Assembly (NCBI RefSeq): GCF_000271665.2
Contig: NZ_CP010978.1
Coordinates: forward strand, 1,706,501 to 1,770,500
DNA length: 64,000 nt
Direction: 5' to 3'
Source: Pelosinus fermentans JBW45
GTDB taxonomy: Bacteria > Bacillota > Negativicutes > DSM-13327
The notes under the pieces were generated by a model, which made no database searches, was not told the origin of the DNA, and worked only from the letters and a program-made list of their open reading frames with translations. Position 1 is the first letter of the stretch. Every line of letters begins with the position of its first letter. This document shows, piece after piece, positions 9,823 through 18,934 of the stretch. The position numbers and the translations under genes are program-made.

Positions 9823-10968
9823 ATGGGCAGCAAACTGATTGTTAGTATTTTTATTATAGGGTTTGTTTTGCTTGGCAGCGGGTGTAGCAGTAATACGATT
9901 GGGCAGCAGAGTAAGACGGATGACATTATCATTGCCAGTGCCAATCCTATGACCGGCAACTCTAAAGAGTTTGGCAGCATGAAAGTAAAAGCCATTCAAT
10001 TAGCCTTAGAGGAAGCAAATGCAGCTGGCGGCATTCAAGGCAGAAATATTAGGTTATTGGTGGGGGATGATGCCAGCTCACCAAAAGAAGCTCATAATTT
10101 GGCAGAAAAAATAGTAACAAACCAAGCTGTAATAGCAGTGCTTGGTCATTGGAACAGTGCTAGTACCATGGCAGCTAGAAATGTATATAATGGTGCAGGG
10201 ATTCCTGTAATTACAGATTCAGTAAATAAAACGATTACAGATGGTACAACACCCTATGTGTTTAGAATTATACCAACAGATAAGGTAGAAGCAGAAGGAC
10301 TGGGAGAATATTCTTTTTATCAGCTAGGCTTAAAGAAGATGGCGATTATTTACGCCAATAATGATTACGGCAAGGGAATGAAAGATTATTTTCGTGAGAA
10401 ACTGCAGCGCATTGGCGGTGAAATTACAGCGATTGAAATTTTTTCTGAAGGACGAACTACTGACTTTACCTCTGAACTGTATAAAATAAAGTATTCAAAA
10501 CCCGATGGGATTTTTATAGCGGGATACTCTTCGGAAGCAGCATTCGTTGCTCGTCAAGCGAGAAGGATCGGGATAGACCTTCCCATCATCGGTACAGATG
10601 GAATTAGCTCAGAAGAATTTGTTTTGCTAGGTAAAGAAGCGGTGGAAGGCGTCCGTTTTAATGGTTTTTTTTATAATGGTATACAGGAAAATGGATCTGA
10701 AGAATTCACAAAGCGTTTTCAGGATCGATATCATAAAGAGCCTGACAGTTACGCAGCCTTGGCTTACGATTCAGCTCAATTGTTGATTCAGGCGATGAAA
10801 AAGAATGGTGCTAGCCGTGAGGGGATTTATGATTATCTTAGCAAGGTGGAAAATTATCCCGGTGTTACAGGGCGTATTACTTTTGATCAGCATCATGATG
10901 TGAAAAGAAAAATGATGATCTTGACGATTCGAAATGGAAAGATTGTCAAGGATGACATACAGCCTTAA
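9823..10968 (+). CDS. LivJ-like ligand-binding lipoprotein (Peripla_BP_6), likely sensor partner
   Basis: A 381-residue binding protein of the branched-chain amino acid type. A lipoprotein signal ends LLGSGCSS, with Cys near residue 22. The body has the family motifs SANPMTGNSKEFG, ALEEANAAGGIQGR and TMAARNVYNGAGIPVIT. No LivH/LivM/LivG/LivF transport genes are nearby. Instead it lies 32 bases upstream of a histidine kinase and is presumably cotranscribed. This suggests a role as an extracytoplasmic ligand sensor for the kinase rather than in uptake; that is inference. Start ATG has AAAGGAG upstream. Confidence 0.85.
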   Translation: MGSKLIVSIFIIGFVLLGSGCSSNTIGQQSKTDDIIIASANPMTGNSKEFGSMKVKAIQLALEEANAAGGIQGRNIRLLVGDDASSPKEAHNLAEKIVTNQAVIAVLGHWNSASTMAARNVYNGAGIPVITDSVNKTITDGTTPYVFRIIPTDKVEAEGLGEYSFYQLGLKKMAIIYANNDYGKGMKDYFREKLQRIGGEITAIEIFSEGRTTDFTSELYKIKYSKPDGIFIAGYSSEAAFVARQARRIGIDLPIIGTDGISSEEFVLLGKEAVEGVRFNGFFYNGIQENGSEEFTKRFQDRYHKEPDSYAALAYDSAQLLIQAMKKNGASREGIYDYLSKVENYPGVTGRITFDQHHDVKRKMMILTIRNGKIVKDDIQP

Positions 10969-11000
10969 GGAAGCCGATTTTGGAGAGGAGGATACATAGC

Positions 11001-13382
11001 ATGAAGATTCGTTCTCAGCTGCTTTTAGTAATGGTGGTAGCATTATTCCTGATGACTTCACTCGTTACTGGTGTGCAGATGTATACTGCTTACATCCAAG
11101 AGAAAGAAAGTATGCAAGGAATTCTACAAAATCAGGCTACGCAATTTAGTAATCAAGTGGAAATGTGGTTTATTCTTATAAAACAAAGCGGTCACCTTTT
11201 CGTAAGTGAATATTTTGTTCAAAATGCAAGTCAGAAAGAAATGCAAAAGCTTTTGGGAAATATGCATAATGAACTAAATGCTTTTGATGATCTTATTGTA
11301 GCAAAGCCAAATGGAGAAATCACTAATATCTATCCTCATAATTCCAGTGCAATTGGAAAAAGTATGGTGGGTTACAATTATTTCCAAGATACCATTACAT
11401 CGAGAACCTCCCAAATTAGTAAGATATTGATTAGTCCTACGACTGGGAAACCTGTCATTGTCATTACCCAGCCGATCATAAAAGAGAATGGGGAGTTAAC
11501 AGGCGTATTATTACAAAATATTAAGTTAGATGTATTACAGGATATGAGTGAAGATGCAAAGATTGGTCAAACGGGTCAAACACTTGTTTTCACTTCCGAT
11601 GGAAAAGTAATTGTACCGCAACATAGTGAAACTGCGGGGCATATTTCCTATATTCCAAGTGAGCTTACTGATTTATTTAAAAAAGATTTACGTAGTATAA
11701 GGCAGTTTACTAGAGATAATGGAGAGGTAGTAATGGTAGCCACTAATCGTGTAAAAACTCCAGGCTGGGGCATTGCTGTTACTATTACACAAAAAGAAAT
11801 ATTACAAGGTTTCTACGATAGTATTAAATATGGTGTAGTCACCTTCTGCATTATATTTTTCTTGCTTTCTTTTGTTTCTCTCTTGATTTTCAATAAGTTA
11901 TTTCGTTCGATTACTACGGTAACAAAGCATCTTACGAGTATGAATGAGGGGAATTTTGCTTCTGCAAAAATCAGTGAAGAGGTAATTCGCTCTGCTCCTC
12001 AAGAATTGCAAGAACTTTGTACAACTTTCAATACGATGTCACAAACGATTCAAAATAATATGGATGTAATTCAGAAAACGAACGAAGAGTTGATGATCAG
12101 CGAAGAACGCTGGCAGCTGGCATTGCAGGGGAATAATGAGGGGATTTGGGATTGGGATATAAAAACCGACCAAACCTTCTTTTCTGCCAGAGTAATGCAA
12201 ATGTTTGGGTATGATGATGTAGAAGTATTTAAGAGTATGGAGGAATGGCGAAAACGAATTCATCCAAATGATTCTGAAAAGATTGAGCAATTGTTGCAGG
12301 ATTATCTTGCGAAAAAAACAGATTTTTTTCGTGGGGAATATCGTTTTTGCTGTAAGGATCATAGCTTTAAATGGGCATTTGTTAGCGGGCAAGCAGTCTG
12401 GGATGAACAGTGTATGCCGTTGCGGGTTGTTGGCTCGATCAGTGACATCACACAGCGTAAGATAGCTGAGGAAGCACTGCGTCAAGTCCATGAGCAGCTA
12501 GAGATTAAAGTGGAACGCAGAACGGAAGATTTGCTCGCTATGAATGAAGAGTTACAATCTGTAAATAAACAGTTACAGTTTACTTTAGAGAATTTGCAAC
12601 AAACCCAGGCGCAGCTAGTGCATGCGGAGAAGATGGCTTCTCTTGGCAGCTTAGTTGCCGGAATTGCCCATGAAATTAATACGCCAGTAGGAGTGGGGGT
12701 AACGGCTACTTCTCATTTACAAAAGGTAACGAAGGACTTTGCAGATTTATACGCTGCTGGCGATCTAAAGAGGCGAGACTTGTCAAATTATTTAGCAGAT
12801 TCCGAGGAAGCCTTATCTATTATTTTTTCTAATTTAGAACGGGCATCCCAATTAATTCGCAGTTTTAAACAAGTTTCTGCAGATCAATCGAGTGAAGCCA
12901 GACGTATTTTTAATATCAAACAATATTTGAATGAAATATTATTAAGTTTACAACCCAAAATCAAGCAAACGCAGCATAAAATCATCGTTCAATGTGATGA
13001 AACCTTACAAATTGATAGTTTTCCAGGAGCCTTTGGACAAATTATTACCAATTTGATTATGAATTCTTTAATCCATGCCTATGGTCCTGATCAAGAAGGA
13101 GGAAAGCTTACCATTACGATTTTGGAAGACGCAGACACCATATCCCTGATTTATTCTGATGATGGAAAGGGCATGAGCAAAGAAGTGGTATCGCAAATTT
13201 TTAATCCTTTTTTCACCACAAATCGAGGCATGGGGGGAACTGGTTTAGGATTATATATTTTATATAACCTTGTAAAACAACAGTTTAATGGTACGATTGA
13301 ATGTGAAAGTCAATTGGGAAAAGGAACGAAATTTATAATTAGCATTCCAGTAGAGAGGGGGGCGCGTAATGATAAAGAATGA
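11001..13382 (+). CDS. Sensor histidine kinase, dCache-HAMP-PAS-HisKA-HATPase
   Basis: A 793-residue membrane kinase. Order: membrane helix (about 9-28), extracytoplasmic dCache-like domain (30-280), second helix, HAMP (300-355), PAS (about 370-490, with GIWDWDIKTDQTFFS), coiled coil, H-box with GIAHEINTP (phospho-His near 556), and an ATPase domain with an N-box near 685 (TNLIMNSLIHAYG), DDGKGM near 718 and GTGLGLYI near 746. I chose the ATG at 11001 because GAGAGGAGG lies about ten bases upstream. Its 3' end overlaps the response-regulator gene by 14 bases, so that protein is its likely partner. Confidence 0.92.
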   Translation: MKIRSQLLLVMVVALFLMTSLVTGVQMYTAYIQEKESMQGILQNQATQFSNQVEMWFILIKQSGHLFVSEYFVQNASQKEMQKLLGNMHNELNAFDDLIVAKPNGEITNIYPHNSSAIGKSMVGYNYFQDTITSRTSQISKILISPTTGKPVIVITQPIIKENGELTGVLLQNIKLDVLQDMSEDAKIGQTGQTLVFTSDGKVIVPQHSETAGHISYIPSELTDLFKKDLRSIRQFTRDNGEVVMVATNRVKTPGWGIAVTITQKEILQGFYDSIKYGVVTFCIIFFLLSFVSLLIFNKLFRSITTVTKHLTSMNEGNFASAKISEEVIRSAPQELQELCTTFNTMSQTIQNNMDVIQKTNEELMISEERWQLALQGNNEGIWDWDIKTDQTFFSARVMQMFGYDDVEVFKSMEEWRKRIHPNDSEKIEQLLQDYLAKKTDFFRGEYRFCCKDHSFKWAFVSGQAVWDEQCMPLRVVGSISDITQRKIAEEALRQVHEQLEIKVERRTEDLLAMNEELQSVNKQLQFTLENLQQTQAQLVHAEKMASLGSLVAGIAHEINTPVGVGVTATSHLQKVTKDFADLYAAGDLKRRDLSNYLADSEEALSIIFSNLERASQLIRSFKQVSADQSSEARRIFNIKQYLNEILLSLQPKIKQTQHKIIVQCDETLQIDSFPGAFGQIITNLIMNSLIHAYGPDQEGGKLTITILEDADTISLIYSDDGKGMSKEVVSQIFNPFFTTNRGMGGTGLGLYILYNLVKQQFNGTIECESQLGKGTKFIISIPVERGARNDKE

Positions 13383-14934
13383 TGATGAACTATTATTTGA
13401 AAAATGGGAGGAGGAACTCCCAGCATCAGAAAGTGAGTTTCCTCCTATTCATAAGGGTAAATGGAAGGTCTTAATTGTTGATGATGAAGAAGAAGTTCAT
13501 CATGTAACCAAATTAGCACTTCGTCGCTTTACTTTTGATGCTAAGGCGATAGAGTTTATCAGTGCTTATTCAGCAAGTGAAGGGCGAAATTTATTAATAG
13601 AGAATCCGGATGTAGCTGTGATATTGCTGGACGTGGTCATGGAAGAAGAAAATTCAGGCTTGCAGTTGGCTCGCTATATTCGCAATGAATTACAGAATCA
13701 TTTAGTTAGGATCATTCTGCGGACTGGTCAGCCTGGTCAGGCTCCGGAACATGATGTGGTGGTAGAATATGATATTAATGATTATAAGGAAAAAACAGAG
13801 CTAACATCGCAAAAGCTGCATACTACCTTAGTAACAACCCTGCGTTCTTTTCGGGATTTGAGTATTATTGATATGAATCGCCGCAGTTTAAAGCAAATCA
13901 TTGATTCATCAGCTACTATTTTTCAGCTTCAATCGATGACAAAATTTGCTTCTGCGGTATTATCACAACTGGTGGCGATTCTACACCTGAATCCTAATGC
14001 ATTGTATTGCCATGCATCCGCCTTTGCCGCAACGAAAGAAGGAATAGATGATTTTTGTATATTGGCGGCAACTGGTACCTATGAAAATTTGATTGGTACT
14101 AAGCTGCAGAAAGATATAGAGACGAAAGTTGGACAAGATATTGAAGCAACTTTTCAGCAAAAGAAAAGTCTGTACTTTCCTGATCGTTTTATAATTTACT
14201 TTTGTAGTAAACAAGGCTCAGAAAATGTAATTTACTTAGATGGTGTCGCTTCTTTAAGTATCTGGGATAAGGATTTAATTGAGGTTTTTTGCACCAATGT
14301 ATCAATCGCTTTCGATAATATTTATTTAAATGAAGAGGTAGAAGATGCACAAAAGAAAATTCTCTTTACATTAGGAGAGATTGCTGAAGCACGCTCTCAG
14401 GAAACAGGATATCACGTGAAAAGGGTTGCTGAAATTGCAAAATTATTAGCATTAGCTTATGGTCTTTCTCCCGAAGAAGCAGAAAATTTACGATTAGCTG
14501 CTCCGATCCATGATGTCGGTAAATTGGCAATTCCAGATGCGATTTTAAATAAACCAGGTAAACTGACTCCTGAGGAATTTACTATTATGAAAAGACATTC
14601 TCCTGTGGGCTATGAAATGTTAAAAAGATCAAAGCGTTCCATATTAAAAAGTGGAGCCCTTATCGCTCATGAACATCATGAGCGATATGATGGCAGCGGA
14701 TATCCACAAGGTTTGGCAGGGGAAGAAATACATATTTATGGTAGAATTGTTGCATTAGCAGATGTTTTTGATGCCTTGGGGAGTGAGCGTATTTATAAAA
14801 AGGCTTGGCCATTAGATGAGATATTACGTTATATTTCCAAAGAGCGGGGAGCTCATTTTGATCCTAAACTAGTGGATCTTTTTATGAATAAATTGGATGA
14901 AATCTTGCAAATTTGTGAACAATTCCCGGATTAA
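13369..14934 (+). CDS. Response regulator REC-DUF3369-HD-GYP, probable c-di-GMP phosphodiesterase
   Basis: A 521-residue protein. The receiver domain begins WKVLIVDDEEEVHHV, with phospho-acceptor Asp in VILLDVVME near residue 86. A central DUF3369 sensor-like region follows (about 150-320). The C-terminal HD-GYP domain has HVKRVAEIAK, the HD pair in APIHDVGKLAIP near 380 and HHERYDGSGYP near 437, so the HHExxDGxGYP signature is intact. HD-GYP proteins of this type usually hydrolyse cyclic-di-GMP. Overlap with the kinase gene supports phosphorylation by it. This is the only cyclic-di-GMP turnover enzyme in the window and could feed the riboswitches at 46.9 and 57.2 kb. Confidence 0.9.
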   Translation: MIKNDDELLFEKWEEELPASESEFPPIHKGKWKVLIVDDEEEVHHVTKLALRRFTFDAKAIEFISAYSASEGRNLLIENPDVAVILLDVVMEEENSGLQLARYIRNELQNHLVRIILRTGQPGQAPEHDVVVEYDINDYKEKTELTSQKLHTTLVTTLRSFRDLSIIDMNRRSLKQIIDSSATIFQLQSMTKFASAVLSQLVAILHLNPNALYCHASAFAATKEGIDDFCILAATGTYENLIGTKLQKDIETKVGQDIEATFQQKKSLYFPDRFIIYFCSKQGSENVIYLDGVASLSIWDKDLIEVFCTNVSIAFDNIYLNEEVEDAQKKILFTLGEIAEARSQETGYHVKRVAEIAKLLALAYGLSPEEAENLRLAAPIHDVGKLAIPDAILNKPGKLTPEEFTIMKRHSPVGYEMLKRSKRSILKSGALIAHEHHERYDGSGYPQGLAGEEIHIYGRIVALADVFDALGSERIYKKAWPLDEILRYISKERGAHFDPKLVDLFMNKLDEILQICEQFPD

Positions 14935-14946
14935 GAAAAAACTTCT

Positions 14947-14980
14947 TGGCATTTTAAGCTAAAAGCCTTTGTTTTTTATT
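14947..14980 (+). terminator. Weak intrinsic terminator
   Basis: GGC-TTTT pairs with AAAA-GCC with one bulged A, followed by TTTGTTTTTT. It is a short stem with a good T-run, directly after the HD-GYP gene. Confidence 0.4.
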
Positions 14981-15114
14981 TGATTAATTAATAAATAATG
15001 GAAGGTATTTGAAAAATAAATGGCGAATTTTATCAAAATATCAGAAAAATAGATAAGTTGTTAGTAAGTTATTAATATAAATGATAATTTATCAAGAATG
15101 GGGAGGTAAAAGTA

Positions 15115-15525
15115 ATGTACTCTTTTTCCTCACTTGCAGAATTTGCGATTCTGCGGGATTCAATAAAAAGAGAATTGGTTCAAACGTGTGAAGAGGATGC
15201 CCTTCGTTTATTTATTGCCATCAATGAAGGGGTTAATAATGCAATTTTTCATGGTAATAAGGAAGATAGTACTAAAAAGGTACAGATTATTATCGAAAGA
15301 TCACCAGAAGATGTACAAATTATTATTCGCGATGAAGGCGAGGGCTTTGTAAATACAAAAGAATCTGCCGGCATGGAATTATGGGATGAAAATGGGCGAG
15401 GTCTTGATTTAATAGGTCTTTATGTAGATTCTTGCTGCTGGAATACCAAAGGCAATGAGATTACCTTAGTAAAAAAAATTAATCCTGCTTATTGTAAACC
15501 TTTTAGTACTTGTACCAGTTTATAA
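15115..15525 (+). CDS. RsbW/SpoIIAB-like serine kinase (anti-sigma type ATPase)
   Basis: A 136-residue GHKL ATPase of the HATPase_c_2 group. N-box INEGVNNAIFHGNKED, G1 box IIIRDEGEGF and G2-like ENGRGLDLI are visible. Family members phosphorylate a STAS antagonist on serine and often bind a sigma factor or other output. The next two genes encode a STAS protein and a PP2C phosphatase, giving the full partner-switching set. No sigma factor gene is adjacent, so the output target is unknown. AGGTAAAAGT precedes the ATG. Confidence 0.88.
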   Translation: MYSFSSLAEFAILRDSIKRELVQTCEEDALRLFIAINEGVNNAIFHGNKEDSTKKVQIIIERSPEDVQIIIRDEGEGFVNTKESAGMELWDENGRGLDLIGLYVDSCCWNTKGNEITLVKKINPAYCKPFSTCTSL

Positions 15526-15560
15526 GCTGAGGAAATTCAACATGGAGAGGGGATACACAA

Positions 15561-15866
15561 TTGGAGATTACTACGAATATTAGTGAAAAAGAAGTTATTG
15601 TAACCTTAGCAGGAAGTATGTATGTGGAAGATGCTGCTGTATTACGAGAAAAGCTGATAGGTTTTATTGAATCTGGATATAAACAATTTATCATCAAACT
15701 GCACAATGTAGATTATATTGATAGTTCAGGTCTTGGTGTACTTGTCGCCATACAAAAGAAGGTGCTGCCGAAAGAAGGGCATGTAACTTTGACAGGTGCC
15801 AAAGGCGTTGTAAAGGAATTATTTGAATTAACAAGATTAAACAAGGTATTTACGATGCAAGCATAG
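15561..15866 (+). CDS. STAS-domain anti-sigma factor antagonist
   Basis: A 101-residue STAS protein of the SpoIIAA/RsbV group. The phosphorylation loop VDYIDSSGLGVLVA carries the expected serines. The start is a TTG with GGAGAGGGG ten bases upstream; the ATG inside that purine run is out of frame. Predicted cycle: phosphorylated by the upstream kinase and dephosphorylated by the downstream phosphatase. Confidence 0.9.
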   Translation: MEITTNISEKEVIVTLAGSMYVEDAAVLREKLIGFIESGYKQFIIKLHNVDYIDSSGLGVLVAIQKKVLPKEGHVTLTGAKGVVKELFELTRLNKVFTMQA

Positions 15867-15881
15867 TAAGGAGTTAGGTAA

Positions 15882-16934
15882 ATGAGTGTTTCACAAGGGA
15901 TTTTTAGCGGCATGTGTGATTACTGCCAGCGTTTTGATCTGTTTAACATGATCAATGATGCACTGCTATTAATTGATTTTGAAGATGGAAAAATATTATT
16001 TATAAATCAAAAGGCACTGACGTTGTATCAATATACCGAAGAAGAATTTTTGACCTTGTTTGCGGATGATATAGCAAACAGTTCAATGAGAACATTGCGA
16101 GAAAATATGGAGTTAGCTAAGACGCATAAAGAGGGATATATTTTTACTACCAACCATATTAAAAAAGATGGGACGATTTTTAAAGTAGAAGTAAGTGCCC
16201 GTTATATGACGTTACATGGAACTCCTGTTTTTGCTGCTGTTATAAGAAACCTTACTTTTGATGGAAAAATGCGGGAAGAAATTCAAATTGCTGGTCAAGT
16301 GCAGCATAGGATGCTGCCGCGGGATTTAGAAAATGAATTATTTCGTATCCGGTCGGTTTATCAGCCCCATCATTATGTTAGCGGGGATTTGTATGATTTT
16401 GTTTATGAAGAAAAATCCCAATTGCTGTTTGGCATTATGATTGATGTTATGGGACATGGTGTTGCAGCTGCACTGCAAACGAGTATCCTAAAATATCTTT
16501 TTTTAAAAGTGATTAAGAAGAACATTACAATAAATGATAGGCTGGCATGGATAAATAAAGAAGTAATGCCCTTTTTTAAAGGGGGACAATTCGCTGGTGT
16601 ATTTTTATTTGAGTTTGATTTCATGTGCAATACTCTCACCTATGCAGCGGGAGGGATTAATCATTTTATCATCTTAAAAGAGCAAGGACCACACATTATA
16701 AAAACCCCCGGACTTTTCTTAGGTATTAATGAAGATGAGGTCTATGATCAGGGAAGCTATCATTTTACATCCGGTGAAAGTTTTCTGTTTTTAACAGATG
16801 GATTGTTTGAGAGAATCGTCCAACCTATGGATCATGAGCTGGATTTTTGGAGTATTCACGAATTATCTAAGAAAATTGTTAATAGCGGTGAATGTAATGA
16901 TGATGCTTCAGGTGTGGGAATTTTAATCCGCTAA
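15882..16934 (+). CDS. PAS-PP2C (SpoIIE/RsbU-type) serine phosphatase
   Basis: A 350-residue protein with an N-terminal PAS domain (about residues 15-135, MINDALLLIDFEDGKILFIN) and a C-terminal SpoIIE-type PP2C domain (about 150-350). Metal-binding motifs are VSGDLYDF, IDVMGHGVAAAL, LTDGLFE and NDDASGVGIL. It should dephosphorylate the STAS protein encoded 15 bases upstream. There is no receiver domain, so it is likely controlled through its PAS domain or by interaction. Confidence 0.9.
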   Translation: MSVSQGIFSGMCDYCQRFDLFNMINDALLLIDFEDGKILFINQKALTLYQYTEEEFLTLFADDIANSSMRTLRENMELAKTHKEGYIFTTNHIKKDGTIFKVEVSARYMTLHGTPVFAAVIRNLTFDGKMREEIQIAGQVQHRMLPRDLENELFRIRSVYQPHHYVSGDLYDFVYEEKSQLLFGIMIDVMGHGVAAALQTSILKYLFLKVIKKNITINDRLAWINKEVMPFFKGGQFAGVFLFEFDFMCNTLTYAAGGINHFIILKEQGPHIIKTPGLFLGINEDEVYDQGSYHFTSGESFLFLTDGLFERIVQPMDHELDFWSIHELSKKIVNSGECNDDASGVGILIR

Positions 16935-17019
16935 AAGAGTTTTTTAGAAAATGACTATTTCAAGATTGGTCAAATCTTTTCATAGTTGGAAAATAATGAT
17001 CAAAGGTGATGAGTTTAAA

Positions 17020-18750
17020 ATGAGAATAAAATTAAAGATAGGTGCTAAAATTGCTGCTAGTTTTGCAATTGTAATTGTCTTGATTATTATTATGGCAATT
17101 AATTCATTTATTTCATTAAATCATGCAAAAAATGATTTGGAAAATATCAATCAGGCAAATGTTCGCATGGCGATTGCCGATGCGATTACGATTCAATATA
17201 AGATCACTGTATCTGATCTTCGTGCTTATGCAGCCTATGGAGATGAAGTATACTTAAATCGAATTAATAGTGATTTTGAAAAGGTTATACAGCTAGAGAA
17301 TGATTTATTAGCACTTGCCAGACCTGAAAAAAAACAGGAAGTACAAGCTGTAATTGATGAAACGGTGAAATATAAAAATACAATTACGACAGAGTTTGTG
17401 CCACTTGCAAAAGAGTATAATCGACTGATTGCGGCAGGCGATTATGGCAAAGCCCAAGAAAACAAAGTAAAATTAGCAGACTTTGCCAAGCGGATCGCAC
17501 CTCAATCCCAAGGAATTGAAACGGCCTTAGATGGTTTTGCTCAAATAAACGTTGAAGCGGCAAAAGGCTTTATTAAAGAAAGTATAAGTTCTAATAATAC
17601 TGTAATTATTACTTCTGGAATCATCAGTTTAGTGGTGTTAGTGTTAGGCATAGTTATTGCAATCACTTTAACCAATATGATTCGCAGACCTGTCATCAAG
17701 CTTACTGAAATTGCGCATCAATATGCAAATGGTGACTTACGTAGCCAGGTTGAAGTTGCCAGCTCAGATGAAATTGGTGAGCTGGCAGCTTCTCTGCAGG
17801 AAATGCATAAAAATTTCGTGGAAATGATTACGAACATTCGATCTGCCTCAGGACAATTAGCGAGTGCATCAGAAGAAATGGCGACCTCGACAGAAGAGGT
17901 AACTTCTTCTAGTGAAGATGTATCCAAAAATATGCAGCACTTAGCGCAAGAAGCAGATTTAGGCAATCAATCTATGTTGGAAGCATCCCAAGCGTTAGTA
18001 GAGTTATCTAGTCTCATTCAAATTGCAAAATCAAAATCGGAAAATACCATTACAAACTCCGAAAATACATTGCATGCAGCAGAAGAAGGGCGAAAAAGAG
18101 TTACTGAATCAGTGAAAAAAATGGATAATATCAAAGAGCAAACGCAAAATTCCAGTCAAGTCATTGAAGAACTTAACACCTATTCACAGCAAATTTCACA
18201 AATTACAAATACCATTACCAACTTGGCTAAGCAGACCAATCTTTTGGCTCTTAATGCGGCGATTGAGGCTGCTCGGGCGGGGGAACATGGACGGGGCTTC
18301 GCCGTTGTTGCCGAAGAAGTACGTAAGTTGGCAGAACAATCGGATCAAGGCGCTCAAGAGATTACTTCCTTAGTGAAGATGGTTACTGAAAAAACAAATC
18401 TTGCAGTGACAACCATGGCTCAAAATGCTATTGAGGTAGATTCTGGTGTTTCTACTGTTAATGAAGCGGGAGGCGCTTTGGATAGTATTTTGCAGGCTGT
18501 GAAGCAAACCGTAACAGAAACAAAAGATATCGGTGATGTAACTTCCTCGGAAGTTGCAAGTTCCGAGCAAATCGTAAAATTAATTAATAGCCTTGCAACG
18601 ATGATAGAAAGTGTTGCAGCTCATGGTGAAGAAATTGCAGCCTCTTCTGAGCAGCAGTCAGCGGCTATGCAGACTGTAGCAGCTAGTGCAGAAGAAACAA
18701 GCGCTATGGCTCATCAGTTAAGAACTTCTGTGGAGAAGTTTAAATTATAA
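17020..18750 (+). CDS. Methyl-accepting chemotaxis protein
   Basis: A 576-residue chemoreceptor. A membrane helix (about residues 10-32) is followed by a mostly helical extracytoplasmic region of about 150 residues, probably four-helix-bundle type. A second helix, HAMP and the signalling domain follow, with the tip [16 protein letters not shown] and [21 protein letters not shown] chose the ATG at 17020 because AAAGGTGATGAG precedes it and the sequence then reads [15 protein letters not shown]; the longer frame to 16951 lacks a ribosome site. It lies 85 bases after the phosphatase, so it may belong to the same locus. Confidence 0.93.
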   Translation: MRIKLKIGAKIAASFAIVIVLIIIMAINSFISLNHAKNDLENINQANVRMAIADAITIQYKITVSDLRAYAAYGDEVYLNRINSDFEKVIQLENDLLALARPEKKQEVQAVIDETVKYKNTITTEFVPLAKEYNRLIAAGDYGKAQENKVKLADFAKRIAPQSQGIETALDGFAQINVEAAKGFIKESISSNNTVIITSGIISLVVLVLGIVIAITLTNMIRRPVIKLTEIAHQYANGDLRSQVEVASSDEIGELAASLQEMHKNFVEMITNIRSASGQLASASEEMATSTEEVTSSSEDVSKNMQHLAQEADLGNQSMLEASQALVELSSLIQIAKSKSENTITNSENTLHAAEEGRKRVTESVKKMDNIKEQTQNSSQVIEELNTYSQQISQITNTITNLAKQTNLLALNAAIEAARAGEHGRGFAVVAEEVRKLAEQSDQGAQEITSLVKMVTEKTNLAVTTMAQNAIEVDSGVSTVNEAGGALDSILQAVKQTVTETKDIGDVTSSEVASSEQIVKLINSLATMIESVAAHGEEIAASSEQQSAAMQTVAASAEETSAMAHQLRTSVEKFKL

Positions 18751-18792
18751 AAGAAGTGGCGAGAGTGGTTCCAATTGAAAGAGAATAGTAAG

Positions 18793-18834
18793 AAGATCTT
18801 GTCGATTATAAAACTGTCTGACAAGGTCTTTTTA
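18793..18834 (+). terminator. Intrinsic terminator after chemoreceptor
   Basis: AAGATCTTGTC pairs with GACAAGGTCTT (one G-T pair), followed by TTTTT. It closes the sensory locus. Confidence 0.65.
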
Positions 18835-18934
18835 CTGTTTTTCTAATGCTTTACATAGAATCTAAGGATAGGAATGAAGGGATCTCGGAAATAATGTCCT
18901 TAGATGATATAAATATATGGTTGGAGGATCATGA

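Noticed and set aside
9823-10968. Branched-chain amino acid importer
   Set aside because: Only the binding protein is present; permease and ATPase genes are absent and the neighbour is a histidine kinase.
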